Shown here: one piece after another, positions 1-6,659 of the stretch
Layout: each line of letters begins with the position of its first letter
Position numbering within the stretch: the first letter of the stretch is position 1
Assembly (NCBI GenBank): GCA_934463345.1
Contig: CAKSJL010000077.1
Location: 1-8,032 of the forward strand
From: an uncultured Oscillospiraceae bacterium
Lineage (GTDB): Bacteria > Bacillota > Clostridia > Oscillospirales > Ruminococcaceae
Reading direction: 5' to 3'
DNA length: 8,032 bases
Program-made: the position numbers and the translations under genes
Notes under the pieces: model-generated
What the model saw: the letters and a program-made list of their open reading frames with translations, nothing else
What the model was told of the DNA's origin: nothing
Database searches by the model: none

Positions 1-774
1 GATTACTCCCTGGAAGCAGGAGGCAAAAGAATAAGACCTGTACTTGTGCTGGAATTCTGCCGTATATGCGGCGGTGACTGGAAAAAAGCAATTCCGGCGG
101 CGTGTGCTATAGAAATGATACATACCTTTTCACTTATACATGATGATCTTCCATGTATGGACGATGATGATTATAGGAGAGGAAAACCGTCATGTCATAA
201 AAAATTCGGAGAGGCAATGGCTGTTCTTGCCGGAGATGCGCTCGCGATAAGACCGTTTGAAATAATTGCTTCCGCTGATGGAATTGATTCCGGAAAGAAA
301 GTAGCTTTAATACAGGATCTGGCTTGTTCATCCGGTGCAGAGGGAATGATCGGCGGTCAGGTTATTGACATGGAAAATGAAGAGCGTGACAATGTTGACG
401 CTGAAAATCTTGCATTTATGTATTCCCTTAAAACCGGAAAGCTTATAGAAACCTCCTGCCGTATGGGATGTATATGCGCCGGGGCAGATGAAAAGAGAAT
501 GCATGCAGCACAGGAGTATGCAAAAGCTCTTGGCGTTGCTTTCCAGATTATTGATGATATTCTTGATGTAGTTGGCGACAGCGCTGTTCTGGGAAAGCCG
601 GTCGGAAGTGACAGTGAGGAAAATAAAACCACATTTGTAACTGTATATGGTCTTGAGAAGGCAAGAGAACATGCCAGGGAATATACGCAGAAAGCGCTGG
701 CATCGGCTGCTGAGTTTGAAGATAATGAGTTTTTGACAGAGCTTACAAAATCATTGCTTGAAAGAAGCTATTGA
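1..774 (+). CDS. ispA: Farnesyl/geranyl diphosphate synthase, 5'-truncated by window edge
   Basis: The frame is open from base 1, so the gene begins upstream; 257 residues are visible and roughly 35-40 N-terminal residues are missing compared with a family length near 295-300. This is a cytosolic trans-prenyltransferase that condenses IPP with allylic diphosphates. Visible family signatures, numbered in the fragment, are GGKRIRP (7-13) for IPP binding, the first Asp-rich motif DDLPCMD (48-54) followed by RRGKP, and the second Asp-rich motif FQIIDDILD (181-189). A phenylalanine lies five residues before the first Asp-rich motif. In this family an aromatic residue there limits chain length, so C15 (farnesyl) product is the likely outcome; this is inference. 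The C-terminus (FLTELTKSLLERSY) looks complete. It sits upstream of dxs as in many Bacillota, and xseB/xseA would be expected just outside the window. An internal CTG or ATG start would destroy the GGKRIRP motif and is rejected. Confidence 0.95.
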   Translation, partial: DYSLEAGGKRIRPVLVLEFCRICGGDWKKAIPAACAIEMIHTFSLIHDDLPCMDDDDYRRGKPSCHKKFGEAMAVLAGDALAIRPFEIIASADGIDSGKKVALIQDLACSSGAEGMIGGQVIDMENEERDNVDAENLAFMYSLKTGKLIETSCRMGCICAGADEKRMHAAQEYAKALGVAFQIIDDILDVVGDSAVLGKPVGSDSEENKTTFVTVYGLEKAREHAREYTQKALASAAEFEDNEFLTELTKSLLERSY

Positions 775-789
775 CTTTATTTAAATAAT

Positions 790-820
790 GACCTGTTCAC
801 ATTTCCTATGCGGACAGGTT
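790..820 (+). other. Stem-loop 3' of ispA, no U-tract
   Basis: Bases 791-798 (ACCTGTTC) pair with 812-819 (GGACAGGT), giving an 8-bp stem with one G-T wobble and a 13-base loop; a further G-T wobble (790/820) can extend it. It begins 16 bases after the ispA stop codon. The stem is not followed by a run of T, so it does not qualify as a normal intrinsic terminator. CAGGT at 828-832 could compete for the same 5' arm. It may act as a 3'-end stabilizer or a processing site, or be chance. Confidence 0.3.
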
Positions 821-925
821 CTGAAGTCAGGTTTGCTGTCTGTGCAGCCGGAAAATATCAGGAAAGGATTTAAGGAACTGCTTGGCGGTATGCGGGAAAT
901 GTCTGTATACAATAGCTGAGTATTA

Positions 926-954
926 TTGGGGTATGATTCCTGTTTAAATATAAA
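926..954 (+). promoter_or_regulatory. Candidate weak promoter for dxs
   Basis: TTGGGG (926-931) and TATAAA (949-954) are separated by 17 bases, a sigma-A-like arrangement with a poor -35 and a fair -10. Initiation about 7 bases after the -10 would fall at the dxs ATG itself, implying a leaderless or nearly leaderless mRNA. That would fit the absence of a Shine-Dalgarno sequence. In AT-rich DNA such matches also arise by chance; TATGAT at 932-937 is another -10-like hexamer but has no partner. Confidence 0.3.
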
Positions 955-960
955 GTAATT

Positions 961-2853
961 ATGAATGAAAATAATGATGTAATGCTTGACGCACTGGTTC
1001 TTCCGGAGGATCTGAAAAAGCTGGATAATAGTCAGTGTCGTCAGCTTTGCAGTGAGATTAGAAAAATACTTGTCGAAACTGTATCAAAAAACGGCGGTCA
1101 TTTAGCTTCAAACCTTGGGGTTGTCGAGCTTACAATGGCTATACACAAAGCCTTTAATTCTCCGGAGGATAAAATAGTATGGGATGTCGGACATCAGGCA
1201 TATACGCATAAGTTGCTTACCGGAAGATTAAAGGAATTTCCGACTATCCGTAAGGAAAATGGCATATCGGGATTTACAAAGCCTTCAGAATCTGAGCATG
1301 ATGCATTTATAAGCGGACACAGCTCTACATCCATTTCAGCTGCATTTGGAATTGCCAAAGCAATGAAGTTAAACGACAGTGAAAATTATGTGGTTGCAGT
1401 AACAGGTGACGGAGCTATGACCGGCGGAATGGTGTATGAGGGGCTTAATAATGCTGGAAAGTCTGATGTTAACCTGATTGTGATAGTAAATCATAATGAT
1501 ATGTCGATTTCCAAAAATGTGGGTGCACTTGCAAAATATCTCCTTTCAATAAGGACAAAGCAGAAATATGTCAGGACAAAACAGGCAGTCGAAAAGGCTC
1601 TTTCAAATACGCCTATAGTTGGCAAGCCTATAGCAAAAATATTGAAAAATTCAAAGGACACCGTAAAAAGCACTGTTTACAGAAACGCAAACAATGCTAA
1701 TACTACTCTTTTTGAGGATCTGGGATTTATTTATCTTGGGCCTGTTGATGGGCATGATCTTGATGCGCTTGATGAAGTTCTTGCAACAGCAAAGACATAT
1801 CACAAGCCGGTTGTCATACATGTAAATACTGTTAAAGGAAAAGGATACGAACCGGCAGAAAAAAATCCTGGTGAATTTCATGGCATTTCCAGATTTGATA
1901 TTATAACCGGAAATCCGGAGGTTTCATCAGATGACTGCTATTCTACGGTTTTTGGCAGAGAACTTCTGAGGCTTGCAAAGGATGATGAGCGAATATGTGC
2001 TGTAACTGCTGCAATGAAATATGGTACAGGCTTACAGTTTTTTTCCGGTGAACTTAAAAACCGTTTTTTTGATGTAGGAATAGCTGAGCAGCATGCAATG
2101 ACTTTTTGTGCTGGACTTGCATCAGCCGGAAAACTTCCAGTATTTGCTGTATACTCATCGTTCCTCCAGAGAGCTGTTGACCAGATGATACACGATGTGG
2201 CGATAGGTTCAAATCATGTGGTTGTCGGAATAGATCGCGCAGGAATAGTAGGCGAGGACGGGGAAACTCATCAGGGAATATTTGACGTTTCTTTGATTAC
2301 AGATATTCCTGGAGCAGTTATTTATTCTCCGTCATGCTATGAAGAGCTTAAAATATGTCTTTATGATGCATTGTATAAAAATGATGGTCTTGTCTGTCTG
2401 CGTTATCCAAAAGGAAATGACTGCACAAGTTTTGATAAATCTGATCTTAATACGCTGTATACATTCATTTCCAGAAGTTTGTCTGATACACTTCTCGTTA
2501 CATACGGAAGAATATATGATGAACTTCACAAGGCGTATGTGCTTTTAAATGATGAGGGATTTAATTGTGATTTGCTGAAAATCACGAGGATTTGTCCGCT
2601 TGATCCTGAAATGATCAAAAAAACTGCTGGCTATAGAAAAATTATATTTTTTGAGGAAGGAATTCAAAGCGGAGGTATTGCGGAACATTTGTGTTCGGAG
2701 ATTATGGATAATGGTTTCAAAGGAAGTTATCATATTAAAGCAATAAACGGCTTTGTAAAACAAGCATCAGTCAAAAGTGCGCTTGAAAGTCTCGGCTTTG
2801 ACTGTGATTCAATGATAAAATATATCCGGAATATTGCGGAGGAAAGAACTTGA
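961..2853 (+). CDS. dxs: 1-deoxy-D-xylulose-5-phosphate synthase
   Basis: This 630-residue protein is of normal family length. It catalyses the first MEP-pathway step: thiamine-diphosphate-dependent condensation of pyruvate with glyceraldehyde 3-phosphate. The N-terminal transketolase-like part has NGGHLASNLG (catalytic-type His47), DVGHQAYTHKLLTGR (75-89), SGHSSTSIS (118-126), the ThDP/Mg motif GDGAMTGG (149-156) with N179 in NHNDMSIS, and YLGPVDGHD (258-266). The central Pyr domain has DVGIAEQHA with Glu376, which activates ThDP, then YSSFLQRAVDQ and DRAGIVGEDGETHQG. RYPKG follows, leading into the C-terminal transketolase domain. ATG 961 is the first possible start after an in-frame TGA (934-936). 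There is no Shine-Dalgarno sequence before it or before the next in-frame ATG (982), so the exact start is uncertain. The stop overlaps the tlyA start by four bases, indicating translational coupling. Identification is very secure. Confidence 0.97.
   Translation: MNENNDVMLDALVLPEDLKKLDNSQCRQLCSEIRKILVETVSKNGGHLASNLGVVELTMAIHKAFNSPEDKIVWDVGHQAYTHKLLTGRLKEFPTIRKENGISGFTKPSESEHDAFISGHSSTSISAAFGIAKAMKLNDSENYVVAVTGDGAMTGGMVYEGLNNAGKSDVNLIVIVNHNDMSISKNVGALAKYLLSIRTKQKYVRTKQAVEKALSNTPIVGKPIAKILKNSKDTVKSTVYRNANNANTTLFEDLGFIYLGPVDGHDLDALDEVLATAKTYHKPVVIHVNTVKGKGYEPAEKNPGEFHGISRFDIITGNPEVSSDDCYSTVFGRELLRLAKDDERICAVTAAMKYGTGLQFFSGELKNRFFDVGIAEQHAMTFCAGLASAGKLPVFAVYSSFLQRAVDQMIHDVAIGSNHVVVGIDRAGIVGEDGETHQGIFDVSLITDIPGAVIYSPSCYEELKICLYDALYKNDGLVCLRYPKGNDCTSFDKSDLNTLYTFISRSLSDTLLVTYGRIYDELHKAYVLLNDEGFNCDLLKITRICPLDPEMIKKTAGYRKIIFFEEGIQSGGIAEHLCSEIMDNGFKGSYHIKAINGFVKQASVKSALESLGFDCDSMIKYIRNIAEERT
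2838..2842 (+). promoter_or_regulatory. Ribosome binding site fixing the tlyA TTG start
   Basis: GGAGG lies within the last codons of dxs, 7 bases before the TTG at 2850. No ATG or GTG in the tlyA frame is comparably placed, so this site decides in favour of TTG initiation inside the dxs stop region (TTGA). Confidence 0.85.
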
Positions 2854-3656
2854 AGGAAAGACTCGATGTTACGATGTTTGAAAGAGGTATGGCAGCAAGC
2901 CGTCAGAAGGCCAAAGAAATGATAACCGAAGGACATGTGAATGTTAATGGAAAGACTTGTATGAAACCGTCATTCGCAGTTGATTCCGACGCTGACATAC
3001 ATATAATCGGCGAAACATTAAAATATGTAGGCAGAGGCGGTTTAAAGCTTGAAAGCATAATTTCTCTTTGCGGCATTTCTCTTGAAGGCAAAATATGCAT
3101 GGATATCGGGGCTTCAACGGGAGGTTTTACTGACTGTATGCTGCAAAACGGTGCATCAGCTGTATACGCAGTAGATGTCGGAAGCGGTCAGCTCGCACAA
3201 AAGCTTGCTGCCGATTCTCGTGTGATTAATATGGAGAAAACCGACATAAGAAATATCAGTTTATGTGATCTGGAGAAAAAGCCGGAGTTTATAAGTGCTG
3301 ATGTTTCATTTATCTCATTGAAATTAATACTCGGAAAGATTTATGAATTACTTGCAGATAATGGAGTTGCTGCCGTTCTTATAAAACCGCAGTTTGAAGC
3401 GGGAAGAGAAAATATAGGTAAGAATGGAATTGTCAAATCCAGAAATGTGCACAAATCTGTTGTGGCGGACATTATTTCATTTTCATCCCAACTGGGTTTT
3501 TCAATTGCTGGTATTTGCTGTTCTCCTATTACTGGTTCAAAGGGAAATATAGAATATCTTATGTGCCTGAAAAAAAACGGGCAGAGCATAAATGTTGATG
3601 TAGTAAAGCTGGTTGATGATGCATTTAATAAATTGAAATCCGGAGGGAAATCATGA
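2850..3656 (+). CDS. tlyA: TlyA-family 16S/23S rRNA 2'-O-cytidine methyltransferase
   Basis: The protein has 268 residues, the usual length for TlyA (older name: hemolysin A or YqxC). Residues 1-60 form an S4 RNA-binding domain (ERLDVTMFERGMAASRQKAK, then EGHVNVNGK). Residues from about 60 form an FtsJ-like Rossmann methyltransferase with GRGGLKLE, the SAM-binding motif DIGASTGGFTDCML (85-98) and VDVGSGQL (109-116), then ADVSFISL and LIKPQFE. The proposed catalytic tetrad K-D-K-E is intact as K66, D151, K179 and E235, in the same spacing as mycobacterial TlyA (K69/D154/K182/E238). The family modifies rRNA with SAM; whether this one acts on 16S, 23S or both cannot be told. Start is TTG with a strong GGAGG, overlapping dxs by 4 bases, and its stop overlaps the nadK ATG (ATGA). 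It is expected to be cotranscribed and coupled with both neighbours. Confidence 0.93.
   Translation: MKERLDVTMFERGMAASRQKAKEMITEGHVNVNGKTCMKPSFAVDSDADIHIIGETLKYVGRGGLKLESIISLCGISLEGKICMDIGASTGGFTDCMLQNGASAVYAVDVGSGQLAQKLAADSRVINMEKTDIRNISLCDLEKKPEFISADVSFISLKLILGKIYELLADNGVAAVLIKPQFEAGRENIGKNGIVKSRNVHKSVVADIISFSSQLGFSIAGICCSPITGSKGNIEYLMCLKKNGQSINVDVVKLVDDAFNKLKSGGKS
3642..3647 (+). promoter_or_regulatory. nadK ribosome binding site inside tlyA
   Basis: GGAGGG ends 5 bases before ATG 3653, within the codons for the terminal SGGKS of tlyA. It supports the ATG whose last bases form the tlyA TGA stop (ATGA overlap). Confidence 0.85.
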
Positions 3657-4501
3657 AAGCAGCCGTATTTCCGAATTTTCAGAAACAGAATGCGCTTGAA
3701 TGTGCAAGATCTGTTTGCGATATACTGCATAAAAATGATATTGAGGTGTGGATTGACAGCAGTTATCAAAAAGAATTTTCTGATAAAAGTATGGTCAGAT
3801 TTGGTCTGTTTGATGAATTTGCGAAAGAAGCCGATTTTGCACTTGCAATAGGTGGGGATGGAACTATTCTTAAATGTGCAAACCATATATTTGAAACTAA
3901 AACAAAGCTGCTTGGTATTAATACTGGCAGATTAGGATTTATGTCGGCACTTGAATCAGATCAGCTTGAATGTCTGAAAAGGCTGAAAACCGGTGATTAC
4001 AATGTGACTGAACGAATGATGATTGAGTGCGAAATTATAGGAAGTAATGAGATTTATACTGCTTTGAATGATATTACTATTTCTGGAATGTACTCAAGAA
4101 TATGCGACTTTTCCATTTATGATAACAGCGGAAAAATAGGAACATATCGTGCTGATGGAGCTGTTTTCAGCACACCAACCGGTTCAACGGCGTATTCTCT
4201 TTCGGCAGGCGGCCCTATAATTGATCCGAATCTTGAATGCATAGAAATGACGCTTATATGTCCGCATTCACTTTTTGCACGTCCTATGATTTTCCCGGCT
4301 GAAAAAAAAATACGTTTTCTGACGGATAATAAAAACAGGCAGAACATTATTGTGAGTGTTGACGGAAATGATCCTGTTGCACTTGATAATGGAAAAGTAG
4401 CTGAAATACGTCGCTCTGACAAGAAAATACACTTAATTAACATGAATGATAACTCATTTTATAATTCTCTTAACAGAAAAATGATGCATCCTATAAAATA
4501 A
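3653..4501 (+). CDS. nadK: NAD kinase (ATP/polyphosphate-dependent NAD+ phosphorylation)
   Basis: The 282-residue cytosolic enzyme makes NADP+ from NAD+. Diagnostic motifs are all present: GGDGT (67-71) with the catalytic-type Asp, NTGRLGF (90-96), ALNDITIS (about 137-144) and RADGAVFSTPTGSTAYSLSAGGPI (166-189), the long conserved substrate-binding stretch. ICPHSLFARP follows (about 202-211). Length fits the bacterial family. The start overlaps the tlyA stop by 4 bases and has its own GGAGGG site, so it belongs to the dxs-tlyA-nadK unit. Insertion of nadK between tlyA and argR is common in Clostridia but absent from the B. subtilis cluster. Its 3' end also seems to carry regulatory DNA for argR: an ARG-box-like palindrome and a promoter. 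No transcription terminator follows, so readthrough into argR remains possible. Confidence 0.95.
   Translation: MKAAVFPNFQKQNALECARSVCDILHKNDIEVWIDSSYQKEFSDKSMVRFGLFDEFAKEADFALAIGGDGTILKCANHIFETKTKLLGINTGRLGFMSALESDQLECLKRLKTGDYNVTERMMIECEIIGSNEIYTALNDITISGMYSRICDFSIYDNSGKIGTYRADGAVFSTPTGSTAYSLSAGGPIIDPNLECIEMTLICPHSLFARPMIFPAEKKIRFLTDNKNRQNIIVSVDGNDPVALDNGKVAEIRRSDKKIHLINMNDNSFYNSLNRKMMHPIK
4441..4458 (+). promoter_or_regulatory. Candidate ARG box (ArgR operator) upstream of argR
   Basis: CATGAATGATAACTCATT matches the Bacillus-type ARG box (CATGAATAAAAATKCAAK, recalled from the literature) at 14 of 18 positions. The palindromic half-sites TGAAT and ACTCA are 4 bases apart, as in known boxes. 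It lies within nadK, 11 bases upstream of a promoter -35 and 79 bases before the argR start, where an autoregulatory operator is expected. A poorer 12-of-18 match sits 3 bases upstream (4420-4437), the spacing usual for tandem boxes. AT-rich background makes partial matches easier, so this is a candidate only. Confidence 0.45.
4470..4497 (+). promoter_or_regulatory. Candidate sigma-A promoter for argR-recN unit
   Basis: TTAACA (4470-4475, 5 of 6 to TTGACA) and TATAAA (4492-4497, 5 of 6 to TATAAT) are 16 bases apart, the best promoter-like pair I found in the window. It lies in the last codons of nadK and would start transcription near 4504, leaving a leader of about 34 bases before argR. This implies that argR and the genes after it can be expressed apart from dxs-tlyA-nadK. 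Confidence 0.5.
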
Positions 4502-4537
4502 AAACAGATCTTTGAGAAAGGAATTTTTGAAGTAGCA

Positions 4538-4975
4538 ATGAAAAATAAAAGACAGTATAAGATTCTTGATATTATAAAATTGCATAATGTTGAAACACAG
4601 GAAATGCTTCAGAATCTTCTTGCTGAATATGGATTTAAGGTTACTCAGGCAACTGTTTCAAGAGATATAAAAGAACTAAAGCTTGTAAAAAAGCTTACTG
4701 AAAATGGAATATATAAATATGTTGCCCCACCTGAAAACCAGTTTAAGCAAAACCTTTTCATAGATACAGTAAACGAAATAGACTATGCTATGAACACTGT
4801 TGTTATAAAATGTCACACAGGAATGGCACAGGCTGCATGCGCTGCACTTGACAGTATGAACTATGACGGAATAGTCGGAACTATAGCCGGTGATGATACA
4901 ATATTTGTACTCATGCGAACAGAAGCTGAGGCGAGAAAACTTGTAAAGACATTCAGAGAACTGGTCTGGAGGTAA
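4538..4975 (+). CDS. argR: Arginine repressor ArgR/AhrC
   Basis: This 145-residue protein has the standard ArgR length and layout. The N-terminal winged helix-turn-helix covers residues 1-65, with the family signature ATVSRDIKELKLVK (38-51); SR (41-42) are the DNA-contacting residues. The C-terminal oligomerization and arginine-binding domain (about 75-145) has VVIKCHTGMAQAACAALD and GTIAGDDTIFVLMRT (114-128), where the GDDT aspartates bind arginine across the hexamer. With arginine it represses biosynthetic genes and often activates catabolism. No arginine gene is nearby; the argR-recN pairing is a conserved Bacillota arrangement. The ATG has a weak ribosome site: GAGAAAGGA (4514-4522) is 15 bases away, longer than usual. 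No other ATG, GTG or TTG exists in frame between the nadK stop and 4538. Autoregulation is suggested by the upstream operator and promoter candidates. Confidence 0.95.
   Translation: MKNKRQYKILDIIKLHNVETQEMLQNLLAEYGFKVTQATVSRDIKELKLVKKLTENGIYKYVAPPENQFKQNLFIDTVNEIDYAMNTVVIKCHTGMAQAACAALDSMNYDGIVGTIAGDDTIFVLMRTEAEARKLVKTFRELVWR
4968..4972 (+). promoter_or_regulatory. recN ribosome binding site abutting the argR stop
   Basis: GGAGG runs into the argR TAA (4973-4975) and ends 6 bases before the recN ATG at 4979. Ribosomes finishing argR cover the recN start region, which suggests translational coupling. Confidence 0.85.
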
Positions 4976-4978
4976 AAG

Positions 4979-6646
4979 ATGCTTAAAGAGATTTGTATAG
5001 AAAATCTTGCTGTAATAGAACGTGCAGTTATACCATTTTCAGATTCATTTAATGCTTTTACTGGTGAAACCGGTGCCGGAAAATCTATTCTTATAAATGG
5101 TATTAATGCTGTTTTAGGGCAAAGAGTGACAAAAGATATTGTTAGAACAGGCAGTAAAAAAGCTGCTATTACTGCACTTTTTACTGAGCTATCAGAAAAT
5201 GTCTGCGCAAAGCTTGATGAGCTCGGAATATCCCATGAAAATAACGAAATAACTGTAACAAGGGAAATTGCAGCGGATGGCGGAAGTGTCGCAAGAGTAA
5301 ATTCAAGGACGACTACAGTTTCTGTTCTCAGAGAAATTGGTGAAATGCTTATAACAATTCATGGTCAGCACGATAATCAGATACTTCTTGCGTCTGAAAA
5401 GCATATAGAAGTTCTTGACAGCTATGGTGAAAGCGATAAATTACTTGACGATTACAGAACAAGCTTCCGAAGTCTTCAGATTCTTGCTAAAAAGATTGGT
5501 GAAATGAAGAAAAGCAGAATGGAAAAGCGTGACAGAGTAATTTTGCTTAAAGAACGCATTGATGAGCTAAAAAAACTGGAACTTGAATCTGTTGATTATG
5601 AAAATTTGGAAAGTGAATATAATACGATACAAAATATTGATAAAATTGCAAGTGCTATAAGAAATGCAGATACTATTTTAAACAGCGAGAGTGATGAAAA
5701 TGTTGTGGATATGCTTTCTGCATGTGAAGATGAACTGACTGCTATATCAGACTATTCTGAAGATGCGTTCGTACTATCTGAAAGGTTATCTGCTGCAAAA
5801 ATTGAAATTTCAGATATAGCTGATGAGCTGAACAAGATACTTGACAATCTTGACATAGATGAACGAAGATTTGAATATGTTATAGCAATGTATAACAGAA
5901 TAAATCATGCCTTGAAAAAATATGGCTGTGATTTTAATGAACTTTTAAAGCTTTATGAAGATTCTCAGAAAGAGCTTGAAAGTATTGAGTTTTCTGATGA
6001 AGACCTTATCAGGATGTCAAATGAAAAGGATAAGCTTTTGCATGAAGTTACTGAAAAGGCAAAAAGACTTTCTGAACATAGAAAAACTGTTTCTAAAAAA
6101 TTTACTCAGCAGGTTACAGATGAGCTTAAATTTTTAGACATGCCTAATGTTGTAATCAAGGTAAAACAGGAAAAAGGAAAACTCACTATAAACGGTATGG
6201 ATAATATAGAATTTTTAATTTCTGCCAATATGGGAGAAGAACCAAAACCAATTGCGAAAATTGCATCTGGCGGTGAACTGTCAAGAATTATGCTGGCCCT
6301 AAAAAGTGTTATTGCTGAAAAAGATTCTATACCAACTATGATTTTTGATGAGATTGATACAGGCGTAAGCGGTAGAGCAGCGCAGAAAATTGGCATAAAA
6401 ATAAAACAGATAAGTAAGATTAGGCAGATACTTTGCGTTACCCATCTTTCTCAGCTGGCTGTTATGGCGGATAATCATCTTCTTATTGAGAAAAATGTTG
6501 CGGATGAAAGAACGGTTACGAGCGTAATACCGCTTGATTTTAATGGACGTATAAAGGAAATTGCAAGAATAATGGGCGGCGAAAACCCAAGTGAAACTAT
6601 GCTTAAAAGTGCAGAGGAGGAGCTGAGAAGAGCCGCTGATATTTAG
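4979..6646 (+). CDS. recN: DNA repair protein RecN (SMC-like ATPase)
   Basis: The 555-residue protein matches RecN length. RecN is a cohesin-like ATPase that binds DNA ends and helps double-strand-break repair by RecA-dependent recombination. The N-terminal head half has IENLAVIERAVIPF and Walker A GETGAGKS (29-36), with the Q-loop region HGQHDNQ (128-134), typical of RecN. Residues about 155-380 are charged, helical coiled-coil arms around a short hinge. The C-terminal head half has the ABC signature SGGELSR (430-436), Walker B TMIFDEID (453-460), the D-loop, and the H-loop THLSQLA (488-494). The RecN-type tail EIARIMGG (527-534) is present. All ATPase motifs are intact. Only three bases separate it from argR. 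I saw no LexA/SOS box upstream of argR-recN, so damage induction is not supported by the visible DNA. Confidence 0.96.
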   Translation: MLKEICIENLAVIERAVIPFSDSFNAFTGETGAGKSILINGINAVLGQRVTKDIVRTGSKKAAITALFTELSENVCAKLDELGISHENNEITVTREIAADGGSVARVNSRTTTVSVLREIGEMLITIHGQHDNQILLASEKHIEVLDSYGESDKLLDDYRTSFRSLQILAKKIGEMKKSRMEKRDRVILLKERIDELKKLELESVDYENLESEYNTIQNIDKIASAIRNADTILNSESDENVVDMLSACEDELTAISDYSEDAFVLSERLSAAKIEISDIADELNKILDNLDIDERRFEYVIAMYNRINHALKKYGCDFNELLKLYEDSQKELESIEFSDEDLIRMSNEKDKLLHEVTEKAKRLSEHRKTVSKKFTQQVTDELKFLDMPNVVIKVKQEKGKLTINGMDNIEFLISANMGEEPKPIAKIASGGELSRIMLALKSVIAEKDSIPTMIFDEIDTGVSGRAAQKIGIKIKQISKIRQILCVTHLSQLAVMADNHLLIEKNVADERTVTSVIPLDFNGRIKEIARIMGGENPSETMLKSAEEELRRAADI

Positions 6647-6659
6647 GGGCTTGAAAAAT

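Larger units (their letters stand above)
775..960 (+). other. ispA-dxs intergenic region
   Basis: This is the only gap of real size in the window; all other junctions are overlaps or short spacers. It contains an imperfect stem-loop near its start and a possible 43-codon ORF (788-919, ATG to TGA) without a properly spaced ribosome binding site. A weak promoter-like pair lies immediately before dxs. I see no T-box, known riboswitch core, repeat or terminator with a U-tract. It may separate ispA transcription from dxs, but nothing here shows a complete stop. Confidence 0.6.

Noticed and set aside
46..48. CTG as a start codon for ispA
   Set aside because: The frame is open back to base 1 and the upstream codons encode the family motif GGKRIRP, so the gene is truncated by the window edge and does not start here.
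280..291. Palindrome GGAAT-TG-ATTCC within ispA
   Set aside because: It is short, lies in coding sequence with no promoter nearby, and has no partner elsewhere; best explained as chance.
328..672. Minus-strand frames opposite ispA (up to 114 codons)
   Set aside because: They are antisense to the conserved prenyl synthase motifs, have no ribosome site and resemble random Cys/Phe-rich translations.
2683..2696. LexA-like inverted repeat GAACA-TTTG-TGTTC
   Set aside because: The GAAC and GTTC halves are 6 bases apart, not the 4 of the Gram-positive SOS box, and it lies deep inside dxs far from any start of transcription. Its codons are ordinary for the C-terminal domain.
3341..3886. 181-codon open frame on the minus strand
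   Set aside because: It lies antisense across the tlyA-nadK junction, where both plus-strand genes have complete family motifs. Its translation shows no recognisable domain, so it is a shadow frame.
4499..4540. Intrinsic terminator between nadK and argR
   Set aside because: The short spacer has no GC-rich stem and no stem followed by a T-run, so transcription readthrough is likely.
4895..4985. SOS box or separate promoter for recN
   Set aside because: No GAAC-N4-GTTC element and no convincing -35/-10 pair is visible before recN; the gene seems to depend on the argR transcript.
6651..6653. TTG start for the DnaD-domain protein
   Set aside because: The only purine-rich site (AGGGG, 6645-6649) is one base away, too close for initiation, whereas ATG 6660 is ten bases from it. 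It cannot be wholly excluded.
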